Assembly (NCBI GenBank): GCA_000827265.1
Contig: KN834818.1
Span: forward strand, 89,287 to 153,286
Direction of reading: 5' to 3'
Source of the DNA: Collybiopsis luxurians FD-317 M1
Lineage: Eukaryota; Basidiomycota; Agaricomycetes; Agaricales; Omphalotaceae
DNA length: 64,000 nt
The notes under the pieces were generated by a model that did no database searches, was not told where the DNA came from, and saw nothing but the letters and a program-made list of their open reading frames with translations. The translations under genes and the position numbers were made by a program. Each line of letters starts with the position of its first letter. Position 1 is the stretch's first letter. This document shows positions 33,360-44,800 of the stretch, piece by piece.

Positions 33360-34010
33360 ATTAGGGCCTATCCAGTAAGCAGAGCTAGATCAAATTTGCT
33401 TTAATTTTATCAAAGAGCTATGTGATCCCGGCGCGAGGGCCAAGTTGCCTGAACAAGGCTGAAACAGAAGCAGTTTAAATCTATACGGTCATCCGCAGAT
33501 ATCTGTATAGACCACATGATGGGCTGCCGCCCTTAGGTGTAACTGGGTAAGGATGCTATGACATATTTTTATGGTTGTATTGCATTGGAGCTGGGGCTGT
33601 ACGCCGTAAGCTCAAGCGACTCCAAGATGCATAACAGAAGACTTGGAATAAGTAGAATCAGTAGTATTTAGAGTCGGTCTTTAAATGTTGTATAGAGAGC
33701 TTTGGGATTGATAAAAGATCAAAATCCTTGATTGATTATCTAAGATGGAGTTGACCCACAACCAGGTACATAATGTTTGCTTAGGTCAGAAAAGGCCGGG
33801 GCTGGTTTTTACGGGTAATATATACCTGTGTTGGTCGCAATAGTCATTCTGGGAATACTAAGCAGGGTCTCAGAATTTATTGAGTATATTAAAACCACTT
33901 AATCATCAGGATCATAGAAATAAGTCATACCGGTAGGAAAAGACGCATTGTCTGGACTCTGCGACGGAAGCAGCAAATTGATATCAGAAGTTTGGGATGA
34001 ATCGTTATAT
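33360..34010. other. No recognisable gene
   Basis: Low coding potential on both strands. The sequence is not seen elsewhere in the window. Confidence 0.5.
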
Positions 34011-34014
34011 ACTA

Positions 34015-35395
34015 GAACGCCTTTTCGCCGTGGACCTGACTCGCCGTTGGTACAATTAAGAGGAGGTAAGTTGGCCATATAAAACACGGAGTAAAATCGT
34101 AGGCCACAGGAAATCATCGCGCAGGTGGGCGCTAGAGATAAAATTCTCCGGCCCGGGATTTCCGTTTCTCCGCCACTTTGAACGTGGACGTTCATCAACT
34201 TGGGCTCAGCCCTCTTTTTCGCCTTTAAACTCCCTTAGAACACAGGCTGATGAGGATGCTTTGTGCGGACCACGGTACGTGCATCCATCTCTCTCTTTCT
34301 TTCTTAGCTTCCTTTGTGACCGGGTGCTGAATGTCTCATTTGTTAGGTTACGCATTCGTCCCAGTAAACACTCTTCAAGCACATATCTGGACCGGAAGGC
34401 CATAGTGATTACATGTATGATGCGGTTCTTCTAATTCCCCATATTTCCTCTGCCCTTTGACGCTTGCTCTTTATCCGTTCACATAATCCACTTTGCGCCT
34501 CTTATTGCTTCTCCGTCGACCTTTCCACGTCTTCTTGCCCTTTTCACCACTTACATTATTTTTAGATCCGAAAATACTATTCAAGCTCATGCTTGCGCTC
34601 AATTCTACCATACGCTTGAACGACGTGAGACAGATCAAAGCCACCAAAATCATCAAGATGGGATGTTCATAGCTGAATCGCAACAGCTGGGCTTGGTGGG
34701 ATATCCGATAGGCCTAACTGGTTTGGAGAAGGTGATCCAGGATGGTTTCGTTGTGGGCTAGGAAGGTATGTTCTCCAACCTCATTTCTCCTCGAAGCGTG
34801 TCTGACGAATATCTTTCTAGGCTACGCGACTCCAATCACGATCCAGTATCATCATGTCTTCGCTATTGACAAGGGCCAATGTGCCAATTTTGAACGTCCA
34901 ACCCCGGATGATATCGCCGTTGCCTTCACCTCTCTGACGCTGAGATCGCTTGGGCCTACGAGATTACTGAGTCGAGTATTGAGCCAAAAAGTGTGCTGGA
35001 TCGACCTCTCTAGTCCTCAACGGCGCGCGCATCTCGCCTTTTCCTCCTCTCTAAGCCTGCCCGACAATTTCCTCTCCCGTTCTTCCGCAAACTGAGCAAC
35101 TTTGGTGGCAAGACGGTGTTCATTTTGGTTGGCGGGGCTTTCATTTGCTCCATCTGTTACGCGGCCTGCATTTTCGCAACTGTAACCCTCGTCTCCACCT
35201 ACGACTATCTTGCCTGACGTGTTAGTCCCCAGTACTATAACTTAACTAGATTGCGCCTCCTCCTCCTGCGCCGCGATCTGGACCAGCAATGACATATCCC
35301 AAGTTGCATTTGGGCTCGTTGGCGCTGATGTCCTTGGCTGTGGTCATATTCCTAATGTTGGATAGTCAAAGTGGTGTGGAGATGAGCCTATATTA
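34015..35395. repeat. R3 tail and R1, copy C
   Basis: 34015-34140 matches the end of R3 (CTTTTCGCCGT, ACTCGCCGTTGGTAC, GAGTAAAATCGTA). 34150-35395 matches R1 copy D closely. Exon-like segments include MFIAESQQLGLVGYPIGLTG and, after a GTATGTTCTC...TTTCTAG intron, GYATPITIQYHHVFAIDKGQ. Tails diverge after about 35395, where R2 follows. Confidence 0.7.
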
Positions 35396-35414
35396 GCCAA
35401 TATCCCACCTTACC

Positions 35415-35790
35415 GGTTTCTTGCCTGGAATAATTAATTCATGCTGGACCAGGTAATGAGGATCTTGACATGCTCACACTGATCCGAAAGGTGTCGCAGA
35501 TGGAGATGCTCACTTACGGTCATCGGTGAATTCCAATCGGCAGAACTATCGACAGCAGAGTAAAGCTCTATGTACAGCTACAGTCAGGTATTACGTTACT
35601 TTAGAGATATTACTGTCAAGAACTTTGATCCTTCCACATCTTTCATGAAGCACTTTTCTCGACCTGAACCCTTGAATAGACTTGTTCGGTTGATTTCTTT
35701 GCCCGGCGTCGTGCGTGAGCAGCTACGTTTACATTTGTGCCTGGAAAAGAGGTACAAATTTGGGCACGTATTCATTCTACAAAACCATGT
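35415..35790. repeat. Composite repeat part R2, copy C
   Basis: Matches 37915-38365 over about 400 bases. A plus-strand frame is conserved between the copies: VK(D/N)(L/F)DPS.SFM, RPEP.NRLVR.IS.PGVVR, QLRLHLC..KRYK.GH. The frame is conserved better than expected for neutral drift, but the product is not recognised. Confidence 0.65.
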
Positions 35791-35851
35791 CTAAAAACAG
35801 AAAAAACTACATTGTACATTAACTCAAGACCATTAACTCGCAGAAAAAAAT

Positions 35852-36050
35852 GTTAGCGGTGGGGAGAAGCAGAGGTTGGCGGTGACGACGGTCCTTTTGA
35901 AGGATCCGCCGATTTTGTTTGTTGATGAAGCGGTTTGTTTTAGTTATGTTTTGTCAACGTCGGTTGACTCATTTCATCAGTTCTCTCTCTCTCTTTTGGA
36001 CTTCCGCATTGGACGCACACATCGAAATTCAGTCAAAAGCAGTTACTTAC
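35852..36050 (+). pseudogene. ABC-transporter ATPase fragment (ATM1/ABCB-like), spliced gene piece
   Basis: The frame at 35852 reads VSGGEKQRLAVTTVLLKDPP then ILFVDEA: an ABC signature followed by Walker B, as in mitochondrial half-transporters. After a break of about 65 bases beginning GTTTGTTTTAG, the frame resumes at 36000 with TSALDAHIE, the D-loop that normally follows directly after DEA. The gap therefore looks like a retained host intron, but its acceptor position reads TTTTGG instead of TTTTAG. The rest of the gene is absent. It is sandwiched between R2 and R3. Confidence 0.75.
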
Positions 36051-36054
36051 ATTG

Positions 36055-36320
36055 TTGATATCTTGTTGATCTGTAGGGAGCCCCATGTTCGATGGACTTA
36101 TTCACAAATGATAAGTTGAAATGGGAGGTGCTAGGGAACATTGACACTTACCTACCTTCATCTCTGCACTTTATATTCACTCGTATGCCATATCGTGTAT
36201 ATTCGGGACTGAACTCGCTCAGGGTCTATTGTTTTCAACCACTGGAGAGGTTCAGGGTACGAAGAACCTCCAATCTCTCCAAGTTTCGACACATCGATAA
36301 TTGGATGGGAGAGAATTTGC
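36055..36320. repeat. Composite repeat part R3, partial copy
   Basis: Shares GTTGATATCTTG, CACAAATGATAAGTTGAA, TTCATCTCTGCACTTTATAT and the GAAGAACCTCC segment with 15310-15660 and 58880-59210. Confidence 0.6.
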
Positions 36321-36635
36321 GTACGGATTTGGCGATTAGATGCTCAGGCTTGGGGATTGCGTCTCACAGATGCATCATGCAATTCAAAATTCTATCCTGT
36401 GACCTATTCTTGCAATGCCTGTCTTTGACGATCAGAGTGGATAATTTGGATGACGCTTGAACTGCAGGAAGCCTGAAGGATTCAATGGTGAATTTACCAG
36501 AATTTGAGTTCCAGCACATTATAACCAGCTGCCAACTACTTTTGAACAAGGGACAAAGATCTACGAGCAGTTACACTGTAGGTAACTTGTACGTAACAAT
36601 TTGTTCCCCACTCTGGACCTCCCAAATACTAATAC

Positions 36636-37103
36636 CTAGATCTTCTCAAGAGTGAAAGTGACACTGGCATCACTCCCGGCACCACCAGTGTAAGAGCACG
36701 CATACTTGTCTTTGTCGGGGCCGTCGATATACCCATTGTAGGTGTTCCAACCGGTGTGTGGGTTATTCCAGGAGACCTTAAGAATATCTCTTCCGGCGTC
36801 TTCAAAGGCGTACTTTACATAGCCTGCGGTATGGGGTACGAGTTCATCTGCCACGTTTTTCCACCTTCCTTCGCTCTGGGTTTCGCTCTGGGGAGAAATG
36901 TAGTCGGGAGGAAACTGGTCCTTGGCCCATTCTCCATGCTCGAGATCGGCATCAATTCTGGCGAGCAGCCAGTCGGTTTTGTTCACCAAGGTGACAGCGA
37001 CGCTATGGCCTCCCTGTATTAAATGTAAATAGCGTAAACAGACTATCGTAAATTCGCTGATTACCTCATTCGAAGTGGCTTGATTATTCGACTGTTCAGA
37101 CAT
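36636..37103 (-). CDS. Aegerolysin-like small beta-sandwich protein (two exons, 138 aa)
   Basis: Exon 1 37103-37065 (MSEQSNNQATSNE) and exon 2 37013-36636 join across a 51-base GT-AG intron. The intron's length is a multiple of three, so the frame also reads through it. There is no signal peptide. The body is strand-rich, with VAVTLVNKTDWLLARIDADL, a turn before GRWKNVADELVPHTAGYVKY, then ILKVSWNNPHTGWNTYNGYI and a closing GAGSDASVTFTLEKI. Length and the order 'Gly-rich turn, Trp-x-Asn-Pro, Asn-Tyr' fit the aegerolysin family, small cytosolic proteins that bind particular membrane lipids and can work with a MACPF partner. No MACPF gene is present in the window. Another beta-sandwich family is possible. 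Confidence 0.6.
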   Translation of the reverse strand: MSEQSNNQATSNEVISEFTIVCLRYLHLIQGGHSVAVTLVNKTDWLLARIDADLEHGEWAKDQFPPDYISPQSETQSEGRWKNVADELVPHTAGYVKYAFEDAGRDILKVSWNNPHTGWNTYNGYIDGPDKDKYACSYTGGAGSDASVTFTLEKI

Positions 37104-37248
37104 GCTTGTGGGACTTTATTTCGAAGACCTTGAAATATGAAGAATGGTTAGTTTTTAAATAGGACTTGACGTGAAAGAGAGCGAACTGATGTGTATTGGT
37201 TTGAAGAAGGATGAAGGTGTTGATGCTTAGTATCGTTGCAGGATGAGT

Positions 37249-37257
37249 CCTTTTATA
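37249..37257 (-). promoter_or_regulatory. TATA box of the aegerolysin-like gene
   Basis: TATAAAAGG on the minus strand about 146 bases upstream of the ATG. A pyrimidine-rich stretch (CACCTTCATCCTTCTTC) about 40-60 bases downstream is a usual setting for the fungal transcription start, giving a 5' UTR of roughly 110 bases. Confidence 0.7.
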
Positions 37258-37914
37258 CCTCAACGAGCATTTCGAAATCAGCGAGCTCGACCGCCGATCG
37301 GAGTAATTTCGTGGTTGGAGTAAATTCTTAGTACCCAAAAATCGGCACAGTGGCGTCCAGTGCCTTGGACTAAGTAGCTGAAGTACATTTTTGGGGGCAG
37401 ATATTGTTTTGCCAGACATGCTGAATGAAGCAAAAATGGTGTACCTAAGTAAATCTTCAATTGTTAGATTTATCATCCGAGGATGTAAAAATCCTAATAC
37501 CTGCCCGCTACCGCAAGAAGGATGCCTAAAAAAACTGTCGCCCTATTGACAAGAGAGCTCCGGCACATTTCTCAATCTGATTCGACCTGAGTATTCGAGT
37601 AGAGCAATAGCAAATGGAACAAACAGGCCTTATGTTTGTGACGAATATCCGCTTAAAGCTGTTGTCCACTAGGAACAAAGTCAGTGCCGATTTACAGAGC
37701 AAAATTTTAGGTTCTATGAATTAGGCAGTCCTCCGACGAGATTACCAAATCTTCGATTACGAGGAAAGTCATGGGTAAGGAAGGAGGGCTCGGAGGGGAA
37801 TCAAGGCAGTTTTTTTTGGTGCGAATTTCAGTTTCTACATTTTTTTTGTTCAGTAAAGGTGCTACTATATGATTGTCATGTGGGAAATCATTTTTAGCCG
37901 ATATTTTACTGGCA

Positions 37915-38370
37915 TCATACTGGTTTCTTCGTACAGGACTTGGAATGATTAATTAATTGATCCTCTTCATCCAAATATCTTGCTGGACCAGGTAATGAGG
38001 AGGGATGAGAGTGGCATGCACACGCTGATCCGAAAGGTGTCGTAGATGGAGATACTCACTTGCAATCACCGGTATATTCTAATCGGCAGAATTATCGACA
38101 GCAGAGTGAACCTGCTTGGGCAGCGACAGGCTCAGGTACGTTACTTTAGGTATTACTGTCAAGGACTTGGATCCTTCCGCATCTTTCATGCAGCCCCTGT
38201 CTCGACCTGAACCCGTGAATAGACTCGTTCGGTCGATTTCTTCGCCCGGTGTTGTGCGTGGGCAGCTACGTTTACATTTGTGCCAAGGAAAGAGGTACAA
38301 ATCTGGGCATGCGTATTCATTCCACAAAGGGTATATATACGCTGTGTCTAAGAACAGAAAAACCGGATTG
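37915..38370. repeat. Composite repeat part R2, copy D
   Basis: Second copy of the 35415-35790 segment, including the conserved plus-strand frame. It lies before R1 copy D, whereas in copy C R2 lies after R1. Confidence 0.65.
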
Positions 38371-38671
38371 TACATTGGCTCAAGACCAGGGGCAGGGCAA
38401 GACAACGTATCTTGTCGTTGTAAGGGAGAAAGCAGGGAAGGAGACATGTACAGAAACACGGTGAATAGAGAGGTCCGATACAAACCTTCGTGCCACCCGG
38501 TGACCCTTCCAGTCCTGTAGGAATAGAAATAAAATATATCTCTTCAATGTTGTGAGATGTCTGTTAGAACGACGGACATTAATACCAGAATCAGATGGGA
38601 CAGCGGCAAATGCCAAAGAAAGCCAGACTTTGTTCCTTTGTCGCCATGTTCGAACCAATGTACGAGCAAAG

Positions 38672-40930
38672 GTAATTCTCCGGCCCGGGATTTCCGTTTC
38701 TCCGTCCCCTTGAACGTGAACGTTCATCAACGTGGGCTCAGCCCTCTTTTTCGTCTTTAGAACACAGGCTGATGAAGATGCTTTGTGCGGCCCACGGTAC
38801 GTGCAGCTAGTTCTCTCTTTCTTTATTCCTCTGCTTCGTGACTGCGTGCTAAATGTTTCGTTTGTTAGCTTATGCATTCGTCCCAGTAAACACCGTGCAA
38901 ACGCACATATCTGGACCGGAAATTCCATAGCGCAGGGTGTGATTTGGGTGATTACACGTGTGATGTAGCTCTTTTGATTCCCCGTACTTTCTGCGTCCTT
39001 TGGCCCTTGCTCTTTATAATCCACCTTGTCTCTTATTGCTTCTCCGTCGACCTCTCCACGTCTTTTCGCCCTTCTCACCACTTACATCATTTCTAGACCC
39101 GAAAATACTATTCAAGCTCATACTTTGGCTCAGCTCTACCATACGCTTGAACAACATGAGACAGATCAGAGCCTTCAAAATCATCGAGATGAGATGTTCA
39201 TAGCCGAATCGCAACCGCTGAGCTTGGTGGGATATCCGATAGGCCTAACTGGTTTCGTTGTGGGCTAGGAAGGTATGTTCTCGAACCTCGTTTCTCTTCG
39301 AAGCGTGTCTGACAAATGTCTTTCTAGGCTACGCTACTCCAACCACGATCCAGTATCATCATGTTTTCGCTATTGACATGGGCCAGTGTGCCAATTTCCA
39401 ATGTCCAACCCCGGATGACATTGCCTACACCTCTCTGACCTTGGGATCGCTTGGGTCTACGAGATTACTGGGTCGGGTATTGACCCAAAAGGTGCGCTGG
39501 ATCGACCTCTCTGGTCCTCCTCAACGGCGCGCGCATTTCGTCTCTTTCTCGTCTCTAAGCCCGCAGTCGCTAATCCGACAATTTCCTCTCCCGCTCTTCC
39601 GTAAACTGAGCAACTTTGGTGGCAAGACGGTGTTCAGTTTGGTTGGTGAGGGCTTCGTCACGCGGCCTTCGTTTTCACAACCGTATCCTCGTCTCCACCT
39701 ATGACTATCTTGCCTGACGCGTTAGCCCCCAGTACTATAACTCAACTAGATTGCGCCTCCTCCTCCTGCGCCGCGATCTGGACCAGCAATGACATATCCC
39801 AAGTTGCACTTGGGCTCGTTGGCGCTGACGCCCTTGGCTGTGGTCATATTCCTAATGTTGGATAGTAAAAGTGGGTGGAGGTGAGCCTATACCCTTCGTT
39901 TGACAACGCTAGATATCTACCTCTGTCAATTTAGCTGGTGGGGGCTTCGCCTATTACATCTGTTACGTTGCCTGCGTTTGCGCAGCTGTTTCCTCCTCAT
40001 CACCTGCGGTTATCTTGTTTGCACGACAGCCCCGAGGAGCACATCCACAATCGCATATTTTGTGTACGTTCATGCTGACGCCCTCGGCAATCGGAGCGAG
40101 ATAGCAAGTGAGACGGAGGTGAGCTCATACTCTTCGTTTGGTCATACTCAATACTTCTATCTGATATTGACAATAAATATCTATGCAAGCTTCGTCGACT
40201 TGCAAGTTTTTGGGATGATATTTAGGCCCAGATGAATCCTTTCGTTGCTGCTCTTCCAACCGATCGCCACTCGTCTTCTCGACGCTCCGTACCCATGCCT
40301 TTCACTAAACCCCCGAATCCAAACCGTCTATTTTTGATCTCCTCGTCGTCCGCTCTCTGTTTGACATCGATCTCCCTTGATTTGGATGCCGCCGTAGTCA
40401 ATGGTGCATCTAGATGTCGCAGGGCCTGACGATTCGAACCGGATGTTGAGAAAGCGGGTGCGATGTTGCGTGCCATGACGCAGTCGCTGTTGGTTCTTCC
40501 GGTCGACTTATGGGAGGAGAGATTCCGCTGGTTCTTACGTTCGCCTCCTTCATGCGTAAATTTAGCTTACGGATGTGATGGCGTTTTTTTTTTTTTTTTT
40601 CCCTATTCTTTGTTTCTGCTTTGTCGTGCTGTTGCGAATCATGATGAAGGTTGTAACCCACGCTAGGGCTTCCAGTGCAGTTCGTTGTGTTTGTTTCAGA
40701 CGAGAGCGAGTGGTTGTTCGACGTTTCCGGTTGTCAGTTTTCAGTACTCAGTTTTAGGGAGGTTTTTGTTTCCTTTTCTTTTTCCCTTTCATTTCGTATC
40801 CCTTTCTTGGCTTCGCATATCCAAAGTATTTTACAGTTTTGATCTTGGTTAGCTCCGTACTAGATCAGGTCCGTGTGTTCCGGATGTGACTGTTAGTTCA
40901 TGGTAGTGGTAAAGTGTTTGTTTCAATCCT
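38672..40930. repeat. Composite repeat part R1, copy D
   Basis: Runs from CCGGCCCGGGATTTCCG through the two repeated exon-like blocks (about 39610-39885, 39930-40110) to the tail around a poly-T tract at 40583 and TCATGGTAGTGGTAAAG near 40910. Copy C is its closest relative. Confidence 0.7.
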
Positions 40931-41700
40931 TTCGTCAAACTAGTCGAGGCCTGTCTGAGAAGCATAACATGTATGTGTGGGAAAAGATGAAATAGAGACA
41001 TGGCCAGGTTTGGCCAGGGAGAACGAGGATGCAAAGGGCATAAAGAGAACACGGGATACACAGAGAAAGTGTGACATGGCAAATGCCTAACATTCAGGAG
41101 GCCAGGATTCGACGGCGATGACTACGATTCGTCGATTCATACGAGGAAGAAGGAGCAAGGCGAGGCCGGAAAGGGAAAGGATTATCGATGCAATATGGGA
41201 AAGTCCAAAAAGGGATGATGAAATGCGATATATATAGGAAAGGGAGCACTGAACCGGTTACGCCACGTGAACTGGCTACGGCAGCATTCAGCCTACATGG
41301 TTTCGATATGAGAGTCTTATGTAGGGGCGAAAGATACGATTTGCCGGAATCACAGGGTATCAATTTTATTACTCAAAGGTCGAGCGAGTAGGGGTTGAAG
41401 GAAGGAGTGCAATCAACATGAAGGAAAAGCATTTTATTAATGTGTATAGTATGGAGAACAATAAATTGCGAGTGAAGAAGGGAATGATCTTCCGGCTTGG
41501 TTGAGCGCTCGATCAGTGACGTTTCATCGGCTTCTTCCCCGATACTAAATTGATAGTCATATCGATATCGATACTACATATCAGGTGGTCTATCGCTTGA
41601 CTATATATATGTTCGAACACTGACTGCTGCTTCCAGAATACACCCATTCTGACCGATCAGCAGCACAGGTGGTATGTCAATACTGTGTTATACAATTGTC
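40931..41700. other. No recognisable gene
   Basis: Frames at 41094-41363 (minus) and 41188-41391 (plus) overlap each other and have no domains. The sequence is purine-rich on the plus strand. Confidence 0.5.
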
Positions 41701-41721
41701 AAGGCTCTTCATTTTCTAACA

Positions 41722-41815
41722 GGAACTCAGAAATGACAAAGTTTAATGCAAGCGGGAGGTAAGGATCAACAATTTATTTTGAAAAAGAGCACTTCGATGC
41801 ATCCTAATGATATAT
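41722..41815. repeat. Sequence shared by the NLR2 upstream region and the hydrolase downstream flank
   Basis: Matches 12450-12550, just downstream of hydrolase copy 2, and the inverted flank of copy 3 (about 19565-19690). Shared words in order are AACTCAGAAAT, TAATGCAAGC, AAGGATCAACA, GAAAAAGA and CACTTCGATGCA. It ends about 10 bases before the NLR2 start codon. Confidence 0.65.
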
Positions 41816-41821
41816 CATAGT

Positions 41822-44800
41822 ATGTTTCAAAACGCTTCCAATTTTGCTATACATGGTGGAACATTCATTATCGTTTGTGAGTTAAATGTCCACTTCCTTG
41901 AGCAGACACATAACACTCAGGATTTCTTGTGTTCGGCAGCGAAAGATGAAAAGGAAGAGATCCACAAATGGCTCAATGCACCTGATTGTACCACCAACTT
42001 TCAAGCTGCAGATGATAAGAGAACTGAAGGTACGGGTCAATGGATCCTGAGTGAGCCTGAATACATCAAGTGGAAGCAAAGTCCAAGTATGCTCTGGATA
42101 CAGGGTAAAGGTATGGGTTCAAATCTGAATTTGACAAAAAAAAATCATGCTGATTGCCAATGGCAGCTGGATCAGGCAAAACCATTCTGTCGTGAGTTCG
42201 GCTATATTGAAATTCAAAATCATTAATCCTCTTTGTGAATCAGGACTACTATAATCAGAAACCTTAGACAGATAGCCCCAGAGCATATCTGGTATCACTA
42301 TTTTGACTCACGTGATAACACCAATTCAAAGTCTACTTTTCGGGGATACCTTCTCTCTCTTTTGCTTCAAGTTGGGGCTAATAGGACAGGCATTCATCCT
42401 ACATTAAAAGAGCTGTATGATGAGTGTAACAGGGGAGGCCTTGTTGCATCTTCACCTGCCACTAAGGACTTGGCCATGGTACTAAAAGAGATTCTTGAAA
42501 CTACTGGTGGGGGCTACATTGTGCTGGATGCCACAGATGAGTGTTGTGAAATGCCAGAGATTTTTGAATGGTTGCAAAGTCTGCCTAAGCAGTTTTGCAT
42601 TCTTTTTACAAGCCGCTATAGCCCTTGGACAGAGGGATGTTTTATGATTTCATTGGATAATGGAAGTGCACAGATTGATGAGGATATTGCAAAATATTTG
42701 GAAATGGAAGTAAAAAAGTTTCTGTCTGGAGGTGATTTGAAGGTCGAGGTCATAAACACTTTAAAGGAAAAGGCACAGAGGCAGTAAGTTAGGAATATTT
42801 GTAAGAGACATGATTCCAACTCATATGACTTCAGATTCCGCTGGGTGGATTGTCAGCTAAAAGTATTGAAAAATTGTGGATCACCTAAAACTGTACGGAA
42901 GGCTTTGAAAAATCTCCCTAAGGATTTGGAGGAAACCTACAGCCAAGCCAGGCAGCGGACTTTGGAAAGAGCAGAAAATAAAGAAGATGCTCACCATCTT
43001 CTCCTATGGCTTACCTATGCATTTGAACCACTAACTGTCAGAGAGATTGCAGACATTCTAACAATAAATTTGGAGGACAGCTGTGTCGATGGCAAGGCTA
43101 CCGAGATGGAGGTTAGAATACATTCAATTATTGATTCTACACTAGTTGCAGTTGATATGAACTTAAATGTTCAATTGGCACATGCATCTGTGAAGGAATT
43201 TATAATTTATGAATACTATTCAACCCACACATTCGCCATTAATGAGCTCCTAGCTCATGAAAAGATTGCTCAGGCATGTATAATATATCTGAGGCAATTC
43301 ACTTCCAGTGTATATGTACCAATTGGATGGGACTGGGGGGACGATTCTTTGATGCCTTATGCAGTAAAAAATTGGCCCAGGCATGTAAAATTTCTGGAAG
43401 ACAATAATTATCAAGGTTCACTATATGATATGATAGTAGAAGTGGCAAGGGACCCAACAACATCATTCTTGAACTGGTATGAGCGATATACATGTCACAA
43501 TGAGTTTGAGAAGGAAGAAACTTTGTGTCATTGGAAAAATATGAAACCAATCTGCTTATTAATGTGGAATGGTTTATTGAGAGTAAGCCAGCAATTGTTG
43601 GATTCCTGCGAGGTTGGAGATCTTAATGTAGGGCTGTATGGTGCATCAAAATTTGGGCATTCAGCTATGGCTCTCGAGTTGATAAATTGGGGTGCTGACA
43701 TAAATGCTCAAGGTGGAATATATGGTAATGCTCTCCGAGCTGCAGCACAACAGGGAAATGAAGTTATAGTGAGATTTTTGGTTGAGAAGGGTGCTGATAT
43801 CAATGTCCAGGGTGGTAAATATGGCAATGCCCTTCAGGCTGCTGCATGGAATGGCAATGAGGCAGTAGTTAACCTTTTCCTTGAGAAGGGTGCTGAGGTC
43901 AATGCTAAGGGTGGTCAGTATGGCAATGCCCTTCAAGCAGCTGCACTGACAGGATATGAGACAGTAGCCAAGTGTTTGATTGAGAAAGGTGCTGAGGTTA
44001 ATGCTCTGGGGGGTTTCCATGGAACTGCCCTTCAAGCTGCTGCATTGCATGGACATGTGGCAGTAGTCAAGGTTTTGCTTGAGAAGGGTGCTGATGTCAA
44101 AATTCAGGGTGGACACTATGGCAATGCCCTTCAAGCTGCGGCAATCAAGGGAGATGAGGCAGTAGTCCAGCTTTTGCTTGAGAAGGGTGCTGATGTCAAT
44201 GTTCAGGGTGGCCACTTTGGCAATGCCCTTCAAGCTGCTGCATTTCATGGAAAGGAGGCAGTAGCCAAGGTTTTGCTTCAGATGGGTGCCAAGGTCAATG
44301 CTCAGGACGGTCATTTTGGCAATGCACTTGAAGCTGCTGCATTTGGTGGATATGAAGCAGTAGTCAAGCTTTTGCTTGACAAAGGGGCTGATATTAATGC
44401 TCAGGGTGGTCACTGGCATGGCACTGCCCTGCAAGCTGCTGCAGACAATGGGAATGAGGTAGTAGTCAAGCTTTTAATCGAGAAGGGTGCTGATGTCAAT
44501 GCTCAAAATTCAGCAGTAGCCAAAATATTGCTTTGGGGGGCTGATATTCATGATTACTTTGGTATGAATGACACTGCTCTTCAAGCTGCAGCAGCAAAGG
44601 GAAATGAGGTGGTAGTCAAGCTTTTAATTGAGAAAGGTGCAGATGTCAATGCTCAGGGTGGTCATTTTGGCAATGCTCTTGAAGCTGCTGCATCTGGTGG
44701 ATATGAGGCAGTAGTCAAGCTGTTGCTTGAGAATGGGGCTGATATCAATGCTCAGGGTGGTAGATATGGCACTGCCCTTCAAGCTGCTGCACAGAATGGA

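Noticed and set aside
38380..39081. 233-codon minus-strand frame
   Set aside because: Antisense to R1 copy D. The matching part of copy C is broken into separate shorter frames.
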